Shown here: piece after piece, positions 35,714 through 50,150 of the stretch
Numbering within the stretch: the stretch's first letter is position 1
How the letters are laid out: every line of letters starts with the position of its first letter
Source: Solenopsis invicta
Lineage: Eukaryota; Arthropoda; Insecta; Hymenoptera; Formicidae
Direction of reading: 5' to 3'
DNA: 64,000 bases
Assembly: GCF_016802725.1 (NCBI RefSeq)
Contig: NC_052678.1
Coordinates: 7,866,001 to 7,930,000, forward strand
Translations under genes and position numbers: made by a program
The notes under the pieces: generated by a model
Seen by the model: only the letters and a program-made list of their open reading frames with translations
What the model was told of the DNA's origin: nothing
Databases searched by the model: none

Positions 35714-38700
35714 TAGCAAAGAGAACAAAAAAAAAATGAATTTTAAAATGCTAATAATATATAAATTCTACAGCAATCTCCTTTCACGAAAGATAAATAT
35801 ATTTATTAATATAATCGTCGTAATGTTATAATTACTAATATGATCGATATAGAGCGTCCACTAATCCCGCTTCATTAAACTGCAAACTGCAAAAATTGCG
35901 ACGTCCATGTATAGAACGACTTCATCGGTATGATTTAGTGGCGTCGAAGTATGTCTCGAAAAAAAAAGGGACGTGCTCAAAGGTCAAGATCCAGCACGTC
36001 TCGCGCAAGGCAGACAGGCAGGCAGGTTCGGAACGAAGAAATCCCCCCAATTTGAGGGACTTCTCCCGGGGCTTTGACTTAACGAATATATACGTCCAGC
36101 CTCTCGTGTTCTCCAGGACGCGCGAAAGAGGACGGTGATATGACGCGAGCAAGAGCGAGCCGATAAAAACGGGAGGAGGAAAGAGATGAGAGAAGGACGA
36201 AGAAAAGAGGAGAGCGAGACGTCGGTCGATCGTCCTTTGTCTTAAGCCGTGCTATATTAATGCGAAGAACATGTTACATGGAGTGGAATAAAGGGGTGGC
36301 GACCGAAGGAAGAGGGAAGAAGAAGATGGGGAAAAAGGTGACATCGTGGCGCGAAAAAGAAGACCAGAGTCGCGCGGAATACTAAGGAGGGTCACACACG
36401 CCCGCCGAATCTGCGTCTAGGATGCAAGGACAAGAAAAGGTGTCCCCGCTACCTTGCCTTTGCATTTTAATAGCCTCTTGCGGGAGAAACGATCCGAAAA
36501 AGATAAAAAAACGGCTAAATACGAAATGCTATATAACAAATAATTGTAAAGTGTCAAGTACTTTTATTACTTTCTAAATATGAGTGTGTACTTTCTAAAT
36601 ATGAGACGGTAAAATCTTACTGGTTTCCAGTGCTGTACTTATAATTGTGATCATCAGTGACTATTCGCTGCCTTTCGGTGATTCCAATTTACCCTTTCAA
36701 CCCCGAATTAATTCTATTAAAAAAATTTTTTTTTCTATTTATTATTGTTTCTAATATTGTAAAGATGGTACCTATTAAATATTTATTTCTTTCGGTTTTG
36801 GAGAAATCAAAATGTTGTTCAAACATCGATTAACTTGACATTTAGATATATTTGAAGATTGTTGCAACGACGGGTGCAAATGGGTTAAAAAGCAAGGGGC
36901 ATTCTAGGCTAATAGATTAACAGATATGAGCTTTCGCTACTTTCATACGAACACAACGATAATTTTATACATTTACAATTCCTAATGTAATAAATTGAGA
37001 ATGGAGAGACGCAGAGATAAGTAAAATAAAGAATAATGTAAAAAAAAATCTGCGTACACAGAAATATAAATCGATAGCTTTTGATACACTGTAAATCACA
37101 CAGACAAATAGAACGAGCTAAAATTCGCACGTACGAGTAGATTTTAAACAAGAAACGCTTAATTCCTAACACCGACGTATTTACTGCGGTGCGAGACCGT
37201 CGAAGTAGGGATGATCTTATATGAACCCTCATATCCTCGCGTTTTTCAGGACGACAGCCAAATAATTCCGACTCGGACAAATACCTAAATCCTCTCTTGG
37301 CCACGGTCGCGAAATTGCGGAAATCATCTCGGTCCGATTTCCCGAGGAGAACCGCGACGTCCGACTACTCTCACAACGGCCGACGGTGCCGCGGGCTGCG
37401 GTCTGCCACTCGCACGTCAACTCCCGACACCGGAAAAAGCGCATTAACCAGTTTTCGGGGAGAGCCAGTCTCGCCGACAACTCCTCCGCGAGAAGGATTT
37501 CGAATGACGAGATATCAATTCTTCCGTAATTCCTATGAAAGCTCCGTTTCTTCTTATCAATTCTTGTACCAGCAAATTCTTGACGTGTAAATGCAACGCC
37601 GATAATCGCAACATCATCGATTCGTTAAAAATTGGTGTAAATATTGTTACACAAATAGAAAATCGATCCAATTATCTGTATAGTTTGAAATTCATTTCGT
37701 AAATTCGCAAGTATGTGTCTTTAAGTTGTTCGCTTCAGTCTGCTAATTTTGATGATAAATACAAAGACAACACGCGATTATATTTATCGAGCGGACGTAT
37801 GTCAGACTGTTTGTTAATTTGATTCAAGAAAAGAATTGTCTTAACTGATCATAAAGGATTTTTTTTATTAATGAGCACGACGCGAAATTAATCGTGGAAT
37901 CGTCAGAAATGAGTCGAGATGAAATTAAAGAGAAAATTAAATTTTCCCTATTAGATCGTTGTCTTCGTTATTATGTGTACATACCATGTTACTCTCTTTC
38001 TAATAATGTCTATAGACTTTTCCCGATATATAGATTGGTAATGATTGGCAGTCTTTCATTAAAACTTAAAGTAATAAAGTATTAATATTATTATATTAAC
38101 CATCTGTCATTTAAACGCCATGAATTTAGAGTGACGTTTAATGTAATTGAATGAATTTAATAATGAATTCCTTTTCATTTTTAAATTTTGATAAATTGTT
38201 TTAATTATCGAGTGATTTGATCAATTTAATTATGAAATGACTTTAATAATCTTATGTAGTACGAGTGTTTTTCTATCAAAAAATTTAACTATAATTTTAT
38301 ATAATTGTATGAAAAATATAAATGTATCAAATTGTTGCAAACACTTTTACATTTCTATTAAAATTATATACTTAATTTATTTTTTTCGTTAGCAATCTTT
38401 TATTAAGCTTATCTTCCTTTTCACACAACAATTTTGTCTTTTAGTTTACACGACGCTAAAGGCAAATTTATTTAAAAATACTTTCAGCAGCACTAGAATC
38501 GAAATCTCTTTCTGCCCGATTCATCGTCCGTCATCCTTCATCGTCCTCTCTTTTACCTAAGCGGTTTCTCCCCGTTTTTCCTGCGGCGTCACGAGCGATG
38601 AAACCCGAAGCGACGAGTAGCGTGGTCTCAACAAATTACGGAACTCCACTTACCACTTACCGCCCCAACGCTCGTGTCGTCTGTTACGATCTGCCGCACA

Positions 38701-38950
38701 CCCGTTCCCCCTATAAAGGGGCGCGTTAAGTGTCACCTCGGCCGTCGCTCGCGAGGGGTGTAAATTGCATGACGACCAGCTCGACTGTATTCACAGAGAT
38801 TTGTTCCCCAAGGTTTAACCCTTAACTGTCACAGTTAATTTCAAATAATGTAACTATTATTACGTAGGTCAGTATATTATACACGCATTTATTAAGTATT
38901 CAAGTGGCACGTGTGCAAAGTATTTTAGAATTATTAGAGAAGTACACAAA

Positions 38951-39090
38951 ATAGTTTTCTTGAAGTGTTTAAAAATTTACTTGATACGGATCTAAAAATA
39001 ATTTTTCTGAGCCATTAAAATAATTATATATGTTCAAGCGTGATGAGAAAGGGTGCAAAATATTTTGACATTCTAGCAACTAATTTGACT
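38951..39090. mobile_element. MITE-like inverted-repeat family, copy 5 (left part only)
   Basis: The sequence gttttcttgaagtgttt, then gatacggatctaaaaataat, then the interior gttcaagcgtgatgagaa and attctagcaact matches the left half and centre of the family. The right arm is absent, so this is a truncated copy. Confidence 0.6.
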
Positions 39091-42000
39091 ATTCAGGTCA
39101 GTCAAATTTAATAATAATTTCTTTAAAATTAGTTTTGTAGATAAAACAGTAGAAATTTTGACATTACAATAATTCACGATGTATATAAATCAACTGCCAA
39201 TTATATAGCAAAAGTAAAATATTTCTCACTTAACTTAAAGTAAATTTCACTAGAATTTTAATTCAAAGCTTAATCGCTTAAGATTGAAATACATATTCAA
39301 TGAAAAATATGTGTGAAAAGTAATAATAAAATAACAATCTTGTATATTCTCGTTGAAGAAAGATTAAATTTTAAAAACAAATTTTTAGAAAGAAAGTGCA
39401 CTTTCTTTCTGTCGATTCCAGAACATCCTGTATATATATATAATAAATCGCGCTCTGGCGAGAATAAGCGCCTACCGTCCATCCCATCATGACTAATGAG
39501 ACAGATAATTATGGAAGCGAGGTGAAAGGGAGAAGCTCTCTTAATGCATGCCGACGAATCTCGTGAGAAATCAATCGACGGCGGCGACCGCCCGCCGATC
39601 ATCATCGGGCTGCTCTCACGTGAATTAGCTTACGCAACACGTCCCACGTTTTTGTTTGCCCCGGCCGGCCTCTAAGGATAGTCGATCCGACGGTCATTAA
39701 CTCTATTAAGTCGTTAAACCGCGATGCACCGATCGCGCATAGTCATCGCACGTGCTGCTTGCTCTCGTCTGATCAGTGCGTCCGTTTCACGATCCCCGCC
39801 GGCAATTGCGCTCGCTTTACATTTATCTCGGCGAACCTTGAAGATGCGCGATAACGGCATCGAGAGATTTCGCAAGTACGCGTATTCGTCTTAATCTTAG
39901 CCGAAGCAAAACGAAGTCTGCGCGCGACTCTCATTAAAACGCCACAAAGCTTAATTTCTCGCATGACCACCGCGGAATAATTAGAGGCGTTTGTTAATTA
40001 ATCGAACAATTATATCCCCTTTGTTTCTTCTTCACTGATACCAATTCCGTAATATTTAACTGCTGCCGATGTTTTGGTTCCCCGAAATTCCCAGTATTGA
40101 TAAATACATTTGTGCGACTGATTATCAAATGTGAGTTTTATCGTGTGACCCGCGGGAGAAGTTGCGCGAACACGTTTCGTAATCTGCAAAATTAATCACG
40201 TATCGAATGAATAATTCAAGTAAGAATGCGAGATAATAATATACTTTTGCAATTTCTCATTTTATAATTAATGTAAGCAATAAATTTTCCAATGAAAAAC
40301 AAGCATCGGTTTATATGTAGATTCAACTTTAAGCAGTAAGTTTGTAGCATGTAATGCTGCAATAATTATTAAAATTAGCGAACGTTATATAATTCAGAAT
40401 AACGATACTTAGAAATAAAATACAGATAAAGTTCCTTATTTTTCCAAACCCCTGACGTTTTCACAGCATATATAAATGGCTCTATTGAAATATTCATTCT
40501 ACGATTTCCCGCTGCCGTAACGATACGGATTTCGTTAAATAATGTTTCAACCTGCGTTTCGATATCGCCGCGAACGTCGACGTCGACGTGCAATTCGTCG
40601 ACGAATCTAATCGATGGTGGCCGCCCGCAGCATGGACGATTGTATCGGCGATGTGTTTTGACGGGCGTTCGTATATGCTTTCAGTGAAAATAATGTCTGG
40701 AGCGTTTCGCGATCTCGCAGCCGGCTCGCGCGCGCAAATGTGCTGTAAGGAGCGAGCGGCTAAACCTTTGCAAACATTCGAAAATGAATATCAGGCGATC
40801 GCGCGCGAGGTCGCGAGAGCGCGAGAGGGTTTCAATGTAGTTCAAATGTTTCAAAATATCTTTCACGCCGACGTATCGTACAGCTCTCCGCTCCTTTTTC
40901 CGCTCTACAAATATCCGTCTCCGAAAAAAGCTGTATCTTACACGTGTAAAAATCCTCGAGTCGAATGCAAGACTTAATTGAAAGATATTATGAGTCTAAG
41001 CCAATTTTAAGAAGTCAAAAATAAATGGAATAGAAATTCGTAAAAATTAGAAAAATTACTTTCAATTTAATTTAACATTTTAATTATTCGCATTAACATC
41101 ACAGAATAAAACTTTATAATTAAATTTCATAACTTTATGTTTACAAAAAATAAATTCCCTTGTGTTTAAAACTCCTCTAATCCCCCTCCCCTCTCAAAAA
41201 ATATAATAATTAGATATAATCAGATATAATTCAATTTGATATGTTTAAATCAAAAGATGCGCGTATAAAGTACACGATTATAAAATATATAATACGTGGG
41301 TTCTTTATCGGAAAAGTTTTGAGATACATTCCTCTGGCAATAACGATTCTAACGTCATTCTATTGATATTAGATCTATTTGCCGAGCATAGATGCTCACA
41401 CCTGCAATGCAATCGAATCGTAACTTTCGGGTCGAATGCACAGTGTATGTACATAAGAAGGGCACTGTTCCTCGTCAGGTCTGGTATGCGTATATCGCCA
41501 TGGATATAGGCCGCGTGGCCGTTTTGTTTGGTAAAAGCAAACAATTCCCCAAGGAGCCCATTTCCGTCGAGCGCGTGGATCGAGAATAGATCCACGGGGG
41601 AATTAGGGCGATGTGTAGAACTTCAGAAGTAGACCTTCTCGTCAGTTAGGCTTTGATCCCCCGGTTGATAGGGTGTCCACCTTTTCCACAGGAAAATCCG
41701 CCGGCGACGATCGTATCATAGATGGGCTAACGTCGACCGGCTTCGATCAGTTTGGCAGCAATCAACGATATCACTATGACGCAGTTACGGTGTCCCACAT
41801 ATAGAAGTCCTTACGTAACTCCAAGTCACATAAAGGGGGTTTACGGCCACGATAAACGTACGCGATGCATTGTTGTTGAAAACGTATTGTGCGACAAGAT
41901 TCGTCACCGTGCTAATAATAAACGTCCCGTGGCTTTGCGCCACCGTGAGAATGACGGAATCCGGATTAGGCTACATTTCGTTCCACACATCACAATCGAC

Positions 42001-45000
42001 AGCCAGCTCATCTCATCAGTTATCACGCCAAGTTTTTACAACGGATACATTGCGGGACGCCGCAACGTTGATCACCGAATACATTATTAGCGCGGGGAGA
42101 AATTCGGATACGCCTCTGCTTAATTTCCGCTCGCCGCTGAGCGTTTGTTTTTGCGCGTAACAAACCGCCACGATTACAGCGCTTAGCTCATGCGTATCGC
42201 TCTCTGCGAACCTGCGGTACGGTAGAAAATAGACAGATCGATATGAAGAGTATAAAGAGAAGAGCCGACATCTTCTCGAAGGAAAATTAAGTTAACGCTA
42301 AATTGGAAAAACAAAATCTACTAATTAAAAAATATATATATAACAGTGGTAATAGAACATCTTGGCGTGATCCAAAGGATTAGAGCGCAATGAAAGAATA
42401 ATCCCCGTTATCTCTTCGTGTAATAACTGCGAGAAATCCATACGCATCTTCGGGCGGAGCACGCTCGAACTTCCTCAAGGCCGGAAAATTACACATTCGC
42501 GTTAGGTTTCGCGTTCAGTACCGACTCGCAATTACGGTATGTAATTCAATAGTGAGTATCAGCTTGATGCAAGTAGGATGCGTGCTTACGCAGTAGCCAG
42601 TTCACAGAAATTAATGTGCCGAAACTCGACACTGCCCATCCGTCTTTCTTATTGGTTGTCACGTCGAAAATTTGTTCGAGGCATTTTAAGTCTCCCAATA
42701 ATAACGAAATAATAAAAATTAAACAGTGTCATTAATAATCGTGTAACAGTTAATTAGAATTTATTCAAATAAGGTTAACATTGTACATTTCAACTGTGAG
42801 TACAAATATTTCTTCTATTAAAATATTATAAAAATATTATAGCTATCAAATTTAACGTGTATTGTAACATCAATATGTAGAAAACCGAATGGTATTTCGA
42901 TAATGCTCATCGAATTTGAGATTAACGAAATATTAGCTACAAAATTCTTGCGGAATCTGTAATCGCAACATTTCTCACAGACTTTCTTACACCTGCCGTT
43001 TGCCGAAAGCTCGTTGTAAATTTGCAACTTGAGCTAAGCGTCCAATGAAGAATTAAGAAGATGAAAAATTAAGCAGAGGTCGTGGAATCTACGGCGATAG
43101 AAAATGGAACATCCATTATCAGAAATTATTGAAAGGTTTTATGTCTGATATGCTTTTAATAATAAAGATGAGATCCGTGAGGTGGTTTTACCACAAAACA
43201 ATATCGTAGTCGCGTTATGATAATTAGAATGAATGTTAAGGCGTCTTTATGATGATGAGAATGTATGTCCCGTTGATGGAACTGACCTTTACATTAATTA
43301 TCGCCACCACGCTTGGCGTATTATACCATTACAGTGGAATTTAGACAATTATGCCATTTCGATTCATGAGAGTGTATATGTTGATATGCGTAGGTGCTAA
43401 AACACACTAGCAATTGCGATAGCTGACATTGATATAATTAATGATCTACTCGCGACTACGATTGTCATATTTATTCAAGATTTCCATCGCAAAATTCATC
43501 TCGCTTTTATAAACTCCAAGTTTCATAGAACATTTTCGAATATTTCAAATTCAAAATTTATATTGACTCTCTTTATTAATACAACTGTGATTTATTGAGT
43601 AGCACGAAAATTTTTGATAGCTAGGAAAATAGTGAAACGTGATCATTATTAAAGAATATTTCACGAAGAAATAATTTTCATTTCTACTCGTAATAAATAT
43701 TGAATGAAGAATAAGTAATAAAATGCTCTATTATGAAATTTGCGATTGAAAAAGGACTATTATTAGAGAGAAAATATTATTTCGAGAAAAATAGCATTTA
43801 AAATTGTTTTCACAAAATATTTGCGCTCGTAACATAAAAAATATTTTGTAAAAATATATTTAATGCATATTGAAATAAAACTTTTGCTACATTTTTGCAC
43901 TTATTATTACCTTACACAATTGCATTTATTTCAAATAATAAATGTAGATTTTTTGCTATATGTTATAATTAATTAATCATTAATGATTGATCATAATTTA
44001 TGTGTAAAAAAAAAATTAAATATCTTTCATATAAAAAAATTGTTTCAAATCAGATTCTGTGAAAATTGTCAAGTATCGAGCAAGTCTGATTATCGCTGAG
44101 CCTTTCACCCTTCTATAGGGATAAAAGTCGGACCTCAAGTTGGAAATCTCGCAACAATATGCAGACGGTTCCGCGGGGGTGATAGGTACAAAGAAATTCG
44201 TCAGTCTTGAAAGTGACGAAGATTGCTCTCTTTTTCCCTTCTCGATGAGGTAAACAGCCGCAGAAAAAGAGCGACGAATGTGGACTGGCGAGAGGTAAAT
44301 GCCGAGTGCCCTCTCGACCACCCTCACCGCCATCCTCATCACCACTTCGCATTCCCCTTGCATGGAGTAACCGGCTTACTCCGAAACTGCTCTAATAGTC
44401 CATTGTTCAACATCCGAGCGACCAAATTCGTCCAACCCATCTTTCGCGTTGTCACGGCTTTATTTCACAGTTTCGCGAAAATGAGAGCGGCAGCTTCGAT
44501 TGAGATGCATCATTGAGTTCGTAACTGTCAAAATTATTTCGTTTAATTTAGCACGCGAGAGACCACCGTTGGATCATCGCATGACTCACAGCCAAAATCC
44601 ATTCGAAAAACGTGTCACGGCAAAATTAGACAGATAACAGACACTATGATAAAAAATAAAATAAAATAAAATATATATTGGATAAATATAAAATAAAAAA
44701 AAGTGTGAAAATCGATATCCGCTTTTTGATGTTTTGCAACACCGTAAGAAGACCGACAAATCTGACATACTCTGTAACCAACGTCCAGGCGGCGAAATTT
44801 ACATCCGCATCTATTTGCGTGACATACAATTGAAATACAACGATGGCTCGAGCTCGTCGCCCGTGCCTCGTAACGTTTCAATGACAGCGAAAGCATGCGG
44901 AGACGTGAGTCAGCACTCACAAATATACTTTCAGTTGGTCGATAGATTCATACCCAAATTCTACTTTGTTTCGGATGTATTCATCACTAACATTGAAACA

Positions 45001-45616
45001 TTATGTCATACATTTTTTTTAGACATTATTAGTTGCTTCCGAATCAATAAATATGTTTAAGTAATTTCTACAGAATTTGATTTAATACTTTTTGTATCTA
45101 TTCTAATAATAAAAACAGGAAAATGTGGAAAATGACACTGATAAACGAACCTGTTATTTAAAAATATGCTTGATGGAAATATTCCATCGCTTCGTAGATT
45201 TTTTTTTAAGAATTCTATAATCAATGAACGAATGCATCCACCTGCATCACCAGATACAAGAAAGCGGATGCGAAATTATTAAACGGAATTTAATCCTGAG
45301 AATCCATGAAACAATTCTTTTTATAAATACCACAGGATGCAAAAGACTTTTTTTCGTTTTAGCATCGTGCTTTTTTCAACGGCAAATAGCAGCGACAAGT
45401 GTAGTCGTATGTCAGAAGGAAAAAGTCCCCGTGATCACACGCATGGCGTCGCGCCGACGCGACGACGCACCAAATGATCGTTGTTCCAATTGACTCTGCA
45501 CAAGGAAAATATGCATGCGCATTCTCCTATGTGACAGATCAAGGATTCTTCACCTCTTTTTCACAATAATTTTATTTCTATTTCAAGTATATGATATTAA
45601 ACGGACTCTCGAGATA
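39091..45616. other. Non-coding
   Basis: CpG-rich blocks lie at about 39440-39960 and 40500-40960; AT-rich stretches lie at 40980-41300 and 42700-44050. ORFs of 90-130 codons occur on both strands, overlapping one another, without recognisable domains or splice support. Confidence 0.45.
39416..39436. repeat. TE-like terminus motif, inverted copy 2
   Basis: The sequence ttccagaacatcctgtat is the inverse of the motif near 24226 apart from one mismatch. It is followed by a short (TA)n run. It is a fragment only. Confidence 0.35.
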
Positions 45617-46212
45617 ATTAATTAATAGGATAAAATGGCAAATGAGAGTCAATCAAATTGTAGTTGAATGCACGTATATTAAACAATAAAAATACAAATT
45701 TTTTAAACAATTCGCTAAAATATGTCCGAACGTTTCAACTCTATTTTAAATCACTTTCAACGGAAGTACAATCTCTGAAAATTACTTCGTAAAAATAATC
45801 CCTCGATAAAACAAGATGTCAAGAAGAAAATTGAATGTGTCTTTCAAGGCGATTGCATAGCCGAGTAATATATTTCGGTCCATAAGTATCCTATAAATGA
45901 CACAACCGTGATGAGTTAAAAAATTGAAGTCGAACATTATAAAAATCTTAAGTTCACTCGTCACAGGAAGTAGGTTAAAAACGTGTTCGCAATATTATTC
46001 CGTAAGTCAAAGATAATATGTTAAACCAATAAATGAAATCAAATTAAAAAATAGAGAGATATTGCATTTCCGTTGAAAATTACTCAAAATAGAATCGAAG
46101 TGTCCGAACATATTCGACCATATGGTTTAAGAAATTTGTATTTCTATTTTTTAGTATATGCACATTAACTATAATGCTTGATTTTCATTTGCCATTTATC
46201 CTATTAATTAAT
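45617..46212. mobile_element. 596-bp element with about 165-bp terminal inverted repeats
   Basis: The left arm starts ATTAATTAATAGGATAAAAT and the right arm ends with its inverse (atttatcctattaattaat). The match continues through ggcaaatga, aatacaaatt, atgtccgaac/gttcggacac and ttcaacggaa, so each arm is about 165 bp, with a unique centre of about 250 bp. There is no transposase ORF. Long arms of this kind mark fold-back or MITE-type non-autonomous DNA transposons. The TTAATTAAT termini make the exact target duplication hard to define. Confidence 0.75.
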
Positions 46213-47637
46213 ATGATATTGAATCCGAGATATTCCAAGATGGATAAAGCATAATGTTACATCGCGCAATAGTTGCGATATCTGTTTTTAATCCTAAAAA
46301 TCACAACAGGAATAAGATTGTTCGTGAAATTTAATGCATTATGTTCTAGCCACGTTTTGACAAATATCAGGTCTAATAAAAACATTTTATTTTTCAACTA
46401 TTTTTAAATTTATCTTTGCTAATGCAATTTCTTTTTTTATCATTTGCAAGATTTATGATTAATAGATTTATATAAGGTAATTTGATTTACAGAACATAAG
46501 TAAATATAATTATATGCAACCTCGTATGCAACGATATGCACTAGAACAAAATATTATTTTGGATCGAAACTAATACGCGAAATTGAATTTAATATGTAAC
46601 TGTTACACCGATGAGATTGATTTCATGTATTAATTTTTTAATCATGTCCTTGTTTGCAATAAGGACACAAATCAAAAATTATCATGTTTGAGTTGTCTTC
46701 AAAAAAAGAAAATTCCGATAAAGATTCGATACACTAAGTGAGGCGCTAATGATATTTTCATTACTTGATTCCGTGATATACATATATACGTCTATACTAT
46801 TTCATACAACCCTATATAGCAGTAATTCTCCTGAAGTTACCGCGTGCCCCTCTTCTCCACAGACGAAGCTAATACGCCGAACGGTATCGGTATCGTGTTT
46901 CCAATTAAGCACCAATTATTCTAACATTTTCAGGGCAACACTTCAACGGGTGGATCATTACCGAACTCATCGGGAATTGATTATGCGGAACACACACGAA
47001 GATACGCGGGCCGAGGTTGCGCCGTAGCAAGAGAGTAACCTTGCAAAATAATTAATGAAAGATGAGGCAATTCGTTGCAAATGCACACTTCAAGAATACA
47101 ATTTTTTTTTTAAGTATAATACCAGATTTACGAAATATATACAATAATTATATAAAAAATAACTAGCAATTAACAACAGATGTTAATAGTTTTAAGTATA
47201 AAATGTATTTTTCGATGCAATTTATTATGCAACATTTTGAAAGACCTCTCGTCTTTCAAGCATATTAATCATCACAAATATTAACGGTTCGGTCCATCGA
47301 TTTGCTCGTTGTAGGCACGGCTGTATCAGCCCTAAAGAAGTAGAAGATTCGACTTAAGTGATCCACGAATCATACTTGTGCTCGTCTATCAAGAGAGAAA
47401 TGAGAACTCTGGCACCTCGAGTATGAGAAGATTAATATTTCAACGCTTTATGGTCGCGCTTTATGTATGGTGCTGGGCTGTTTGCGTCTTACGTCACCGT
47501 TACATGACATCATCGGTAGAGTGACATCGTACCATTCCGATAATAGAATATTCAATAATCTTACAATGAACGTGATAAACCGAGCAAGAGATTGGTGGAT
47601 CTAATATTAGGAAGTAAGAGTCTTGGTGGTAAATTAA

Positions 47638-47906
47638 GGGCCACTCCACTTCAACCAACTTCGATTAACTTTGATCGACGATGAACTCTATTAGCAGTAT
47701 TGTCAATAGCTCGTATTCATTAAATAATAGAAAAATTAATAATTTCATCTATGTTAAAACTATAAAATATATCAGATGCTGTAATCGATTAAATTTTGCG
47801 TCTTGATCTAATAATAAACTGTGTTTTCTTTTTCATATTGGCAATTCTGTCGATTGAGTTAATCGTCGATCAAAGTTAAGTCGATTAGAATTGGTTGAAG
47901 TAGCCC
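47638..47906. mobile_element. 269-bp MITE with about 50-bp inverted repeats
   Basis: The left arm GGGCCACTCCACTTCAACCA then ttaactttgatcgacgatgaact is mirrored by gagttaatcgtcgatcaaag then aattggttgaagtagccc. TTAA lies immediately left of the element and four bases to its right, suggesting but not proving a TTAA target. The centre is AT-rich and non-coding. Confidence 0.7.
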
Positions 47907-48316
47907 ATAGTTAAATAAGTTTGTACGATTAAACAGATATTATAAATTATGTTAAAAATAATTTTAAATGTAATTTCTTTGAAGAAAGGTTACAATTAAA
48001 TAGCAAAAAAATAATTAAAAAATTGAGAATATTAAATTAAAAAGTATATTTATTTAGAGGTAAAATTAAGCGAAATAAAGCTAACAGCTTTGAGCGAACC
48101 CGCTAATTCTGCGTTCTTGCATAAGTTTTATTCAAATACCGCATATTGCACATGCATCGTTTCACGTATTGCTGTAGCGGTGTTAATTTCTTCGGCTAAT
48201 AAATTTATCTACGTCGTCGGAGAGAAATCCCGTAAAGACCTACAAAATAACGGGCCGTAAGAGCTTTCGTTTCCTTCGAGCCAATGGGCAGGCCTAGCCC
48301 TTTCGTTTTCTCCATC

Positions 48317-48318
<2 letters not shown>

Positions 48319-48365
<47 letters not shown>
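48319..48365. repeat. (AC)n microsatellite, 47 nt
   Basis: Uninterrupted AC dinucleotide tract of 23.5 units. It sits in a GC-rich patch. Apparent VCVCVC or CVCVCV peptides on the minus strand are translations of this tract. Confidence 0.97.
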
Positions 48366-48366
<1 letters not shown>

Positions 48367-49888
48367 GAAAAGAGCAAACGATCCGTCGTGGTGATCTCGC
48401 GGTGGGTTAAGAGTAAAACGGTGTTTTCGGGAGGAGCGGCGGCGCGGGTCCACGATCGCGGTGTAAAGAGCCGCAGGCAAAAAAGAAAAAAGGCAAACAG
48501 ACCGCATGACATAACGCGTCCAAGAAGACGTCGCGGCGCGTCGTTATCCCGGCGCGTGCCTAAACCGGTTGACTTTCCTTTCGAGTGATTTCTTGATCGA
48601 GAGAAATAAACGGCTGGGCTGGCTGACTGACTGATTGACCGGTCGATCTCAAAGTCAAGAACGAGAGGCACGCTCGTGTCTGCGGTTACGGTTCGTTACA
48701 CCTTATCGGCGACACGTGTTTTGCGCGTGTGTGTGACAAAATCCCCCGATCAGGGAAAAAACGAGAGAACTTACTGTAAACGCGATAAGGCAGACCGCTA
48801 TACCTCGAGAAAAGGAAACGAAGCCGCGTAGCCACTTAGATAATTGTCAAGAGTCACAGTTTATCATGCATCAATAAATTTGTAAGATACCCGCGCTAAT
48901 AAATGGGAATAAAATAAAATTCCTTTTTTAGAGCCTTTCCCCTAAAAAATCTTTTAAAGAATAAAATATTTACAACGCAAAAATATATGATTAAATTTTC
49001 TCTTTTCTTCAAATGTAAATTAAGAAAAATATTTGATTCATAATCTTCTTAATGAGGTAATCTTCTATTGCCATCACGACTCATTGGATCGATTATTAAA
49101 CAAGACAAACGGAAATAATATTGACTAAATTTTATGAGACACGTTGATTATTATATGCTACAAGCAAATTGGAGATTATTATGTTATCCAAATTATCAAA
49201 GCGAATACGTTTGGAAGAGATGACACAAAATAATTGAGATAAGCATGTTAAATGATTTAACTGGTCAACGAGATACGATGCTATACGATTCCATGCGTAG
49301 GCAATGATGAATCGACCAAATTAATAGTGTCGAGGTATTCGCGCGTAATGCCAGGGTCATGCGTGGTCGTTTCCTCGCATTATCGCGTTATGCGTCCGTT
49401 CCGCGTCGCGTAGAAATCGCGCAAAATTGAATTCTGGCACTTTTTAACGCATTTTCTTCAAGCATGGCCACCTTCTGCTTCTTTAATCAGAATGTCTTTA
49501 TCTGCTTAATATTTACAAAAGCGCCAAGATTAGATTTATCGCGTTGTATCGCATTGCAACGAAACGGCAACGTGCAATAAATCATCTGCTCGTCTCAACG
49601 CAATTCTTGATTTTATCTTATAATTGTATAGATTGTTATTATAAAAGAATATCGAATGTTTCGTATCGAGCGTTTCTCTTTTCCTGTGCTTTCATGCATT
49701 GCAATCGCACAATTTATAATTAAGCAATTAACTAATTGGCCGCAGACAGACAGTCAATCTGCAAGAACCGCCTGCGTGATGAGGCAGATCGTTTGCCTTT
49801 TGCAATTAATTTTTAATTGCGCAACCTACATCCGTGTAGTTGGCGCATAGATGTCTACATTCCGCGTGTCATCAAGTTTCTATAAATC

Positions 49889-49920
49889 ACGCTGCGAGTG
49901 GGAAACTTATCTCGCAGCGT
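49889..49920. other. Perfect hairpin, 10-bp stem, GC-rich
   Basis: ACGCTGCGAG and CTCGCAGCGT are exact inverse complements around a 12-nt loop. It is too short for a typical microRNA precursor. Confidence 0.55.
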
Positions 49921-50150
49921 CCGCGTTAGACAAGATACTCTCGAGGTAGAACGAAAAAAATCGGATCCGTTTTGTAACCCGCGCGTGTGAGTAAAACACT
50001 TTCGGTCCGCCTGGCGTGGACCAAACCGCGAAATTATTCATACAAAGGCGCGGTCCACACGCGTTATTCACATAAAAGCCAAAAGTTCCGATGTGATCTC
50101 TTTGAGGATCGTGGCTAAATATATGGTAATTGTTCTTAGAAATTTACATT

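Larger units (their letters stand above)
30154..38950. other. Non-coding, upstream of the first visible perlecan exon
   Basis: CpG-rich patches lie at about 30260-30900, 31290-31740, 33530-34030, 36100-36470, 37230-37520 and 38500-38800, with AT-rich DNA between. No exon encoding a signal peptide with a phase 0 donor was identified. The patch at 30260-30900 is the nearest to the gene and could be intronic regulatory sequence. Confidence 0.45.

Noticed and set aside
36690..36893. Possible inverted ends (tttaccctttcaacccc and gggtgcaaatgggtt)
   Set aside because: The match is only about three quarters identical over 20 bases and has no clear boundary, so it is not called an element.
41752..42090. 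112-codon plus-strand ORF
   Set aside because: It starts at TTG rather than ATG, has no domain, and overlaps another open frame.
44016..44363. 115-codon minus-strand ORF with ATG
   Set aside because: It overlaps other ORFs in two frames and shows no domain, signal peptide or splice evidence.
48294..48671. Minus-strand ORFs with VCVCVC repeats
   Set aside because: The repeat is a translation of the (AC)n microsatellite, in two frames at once.
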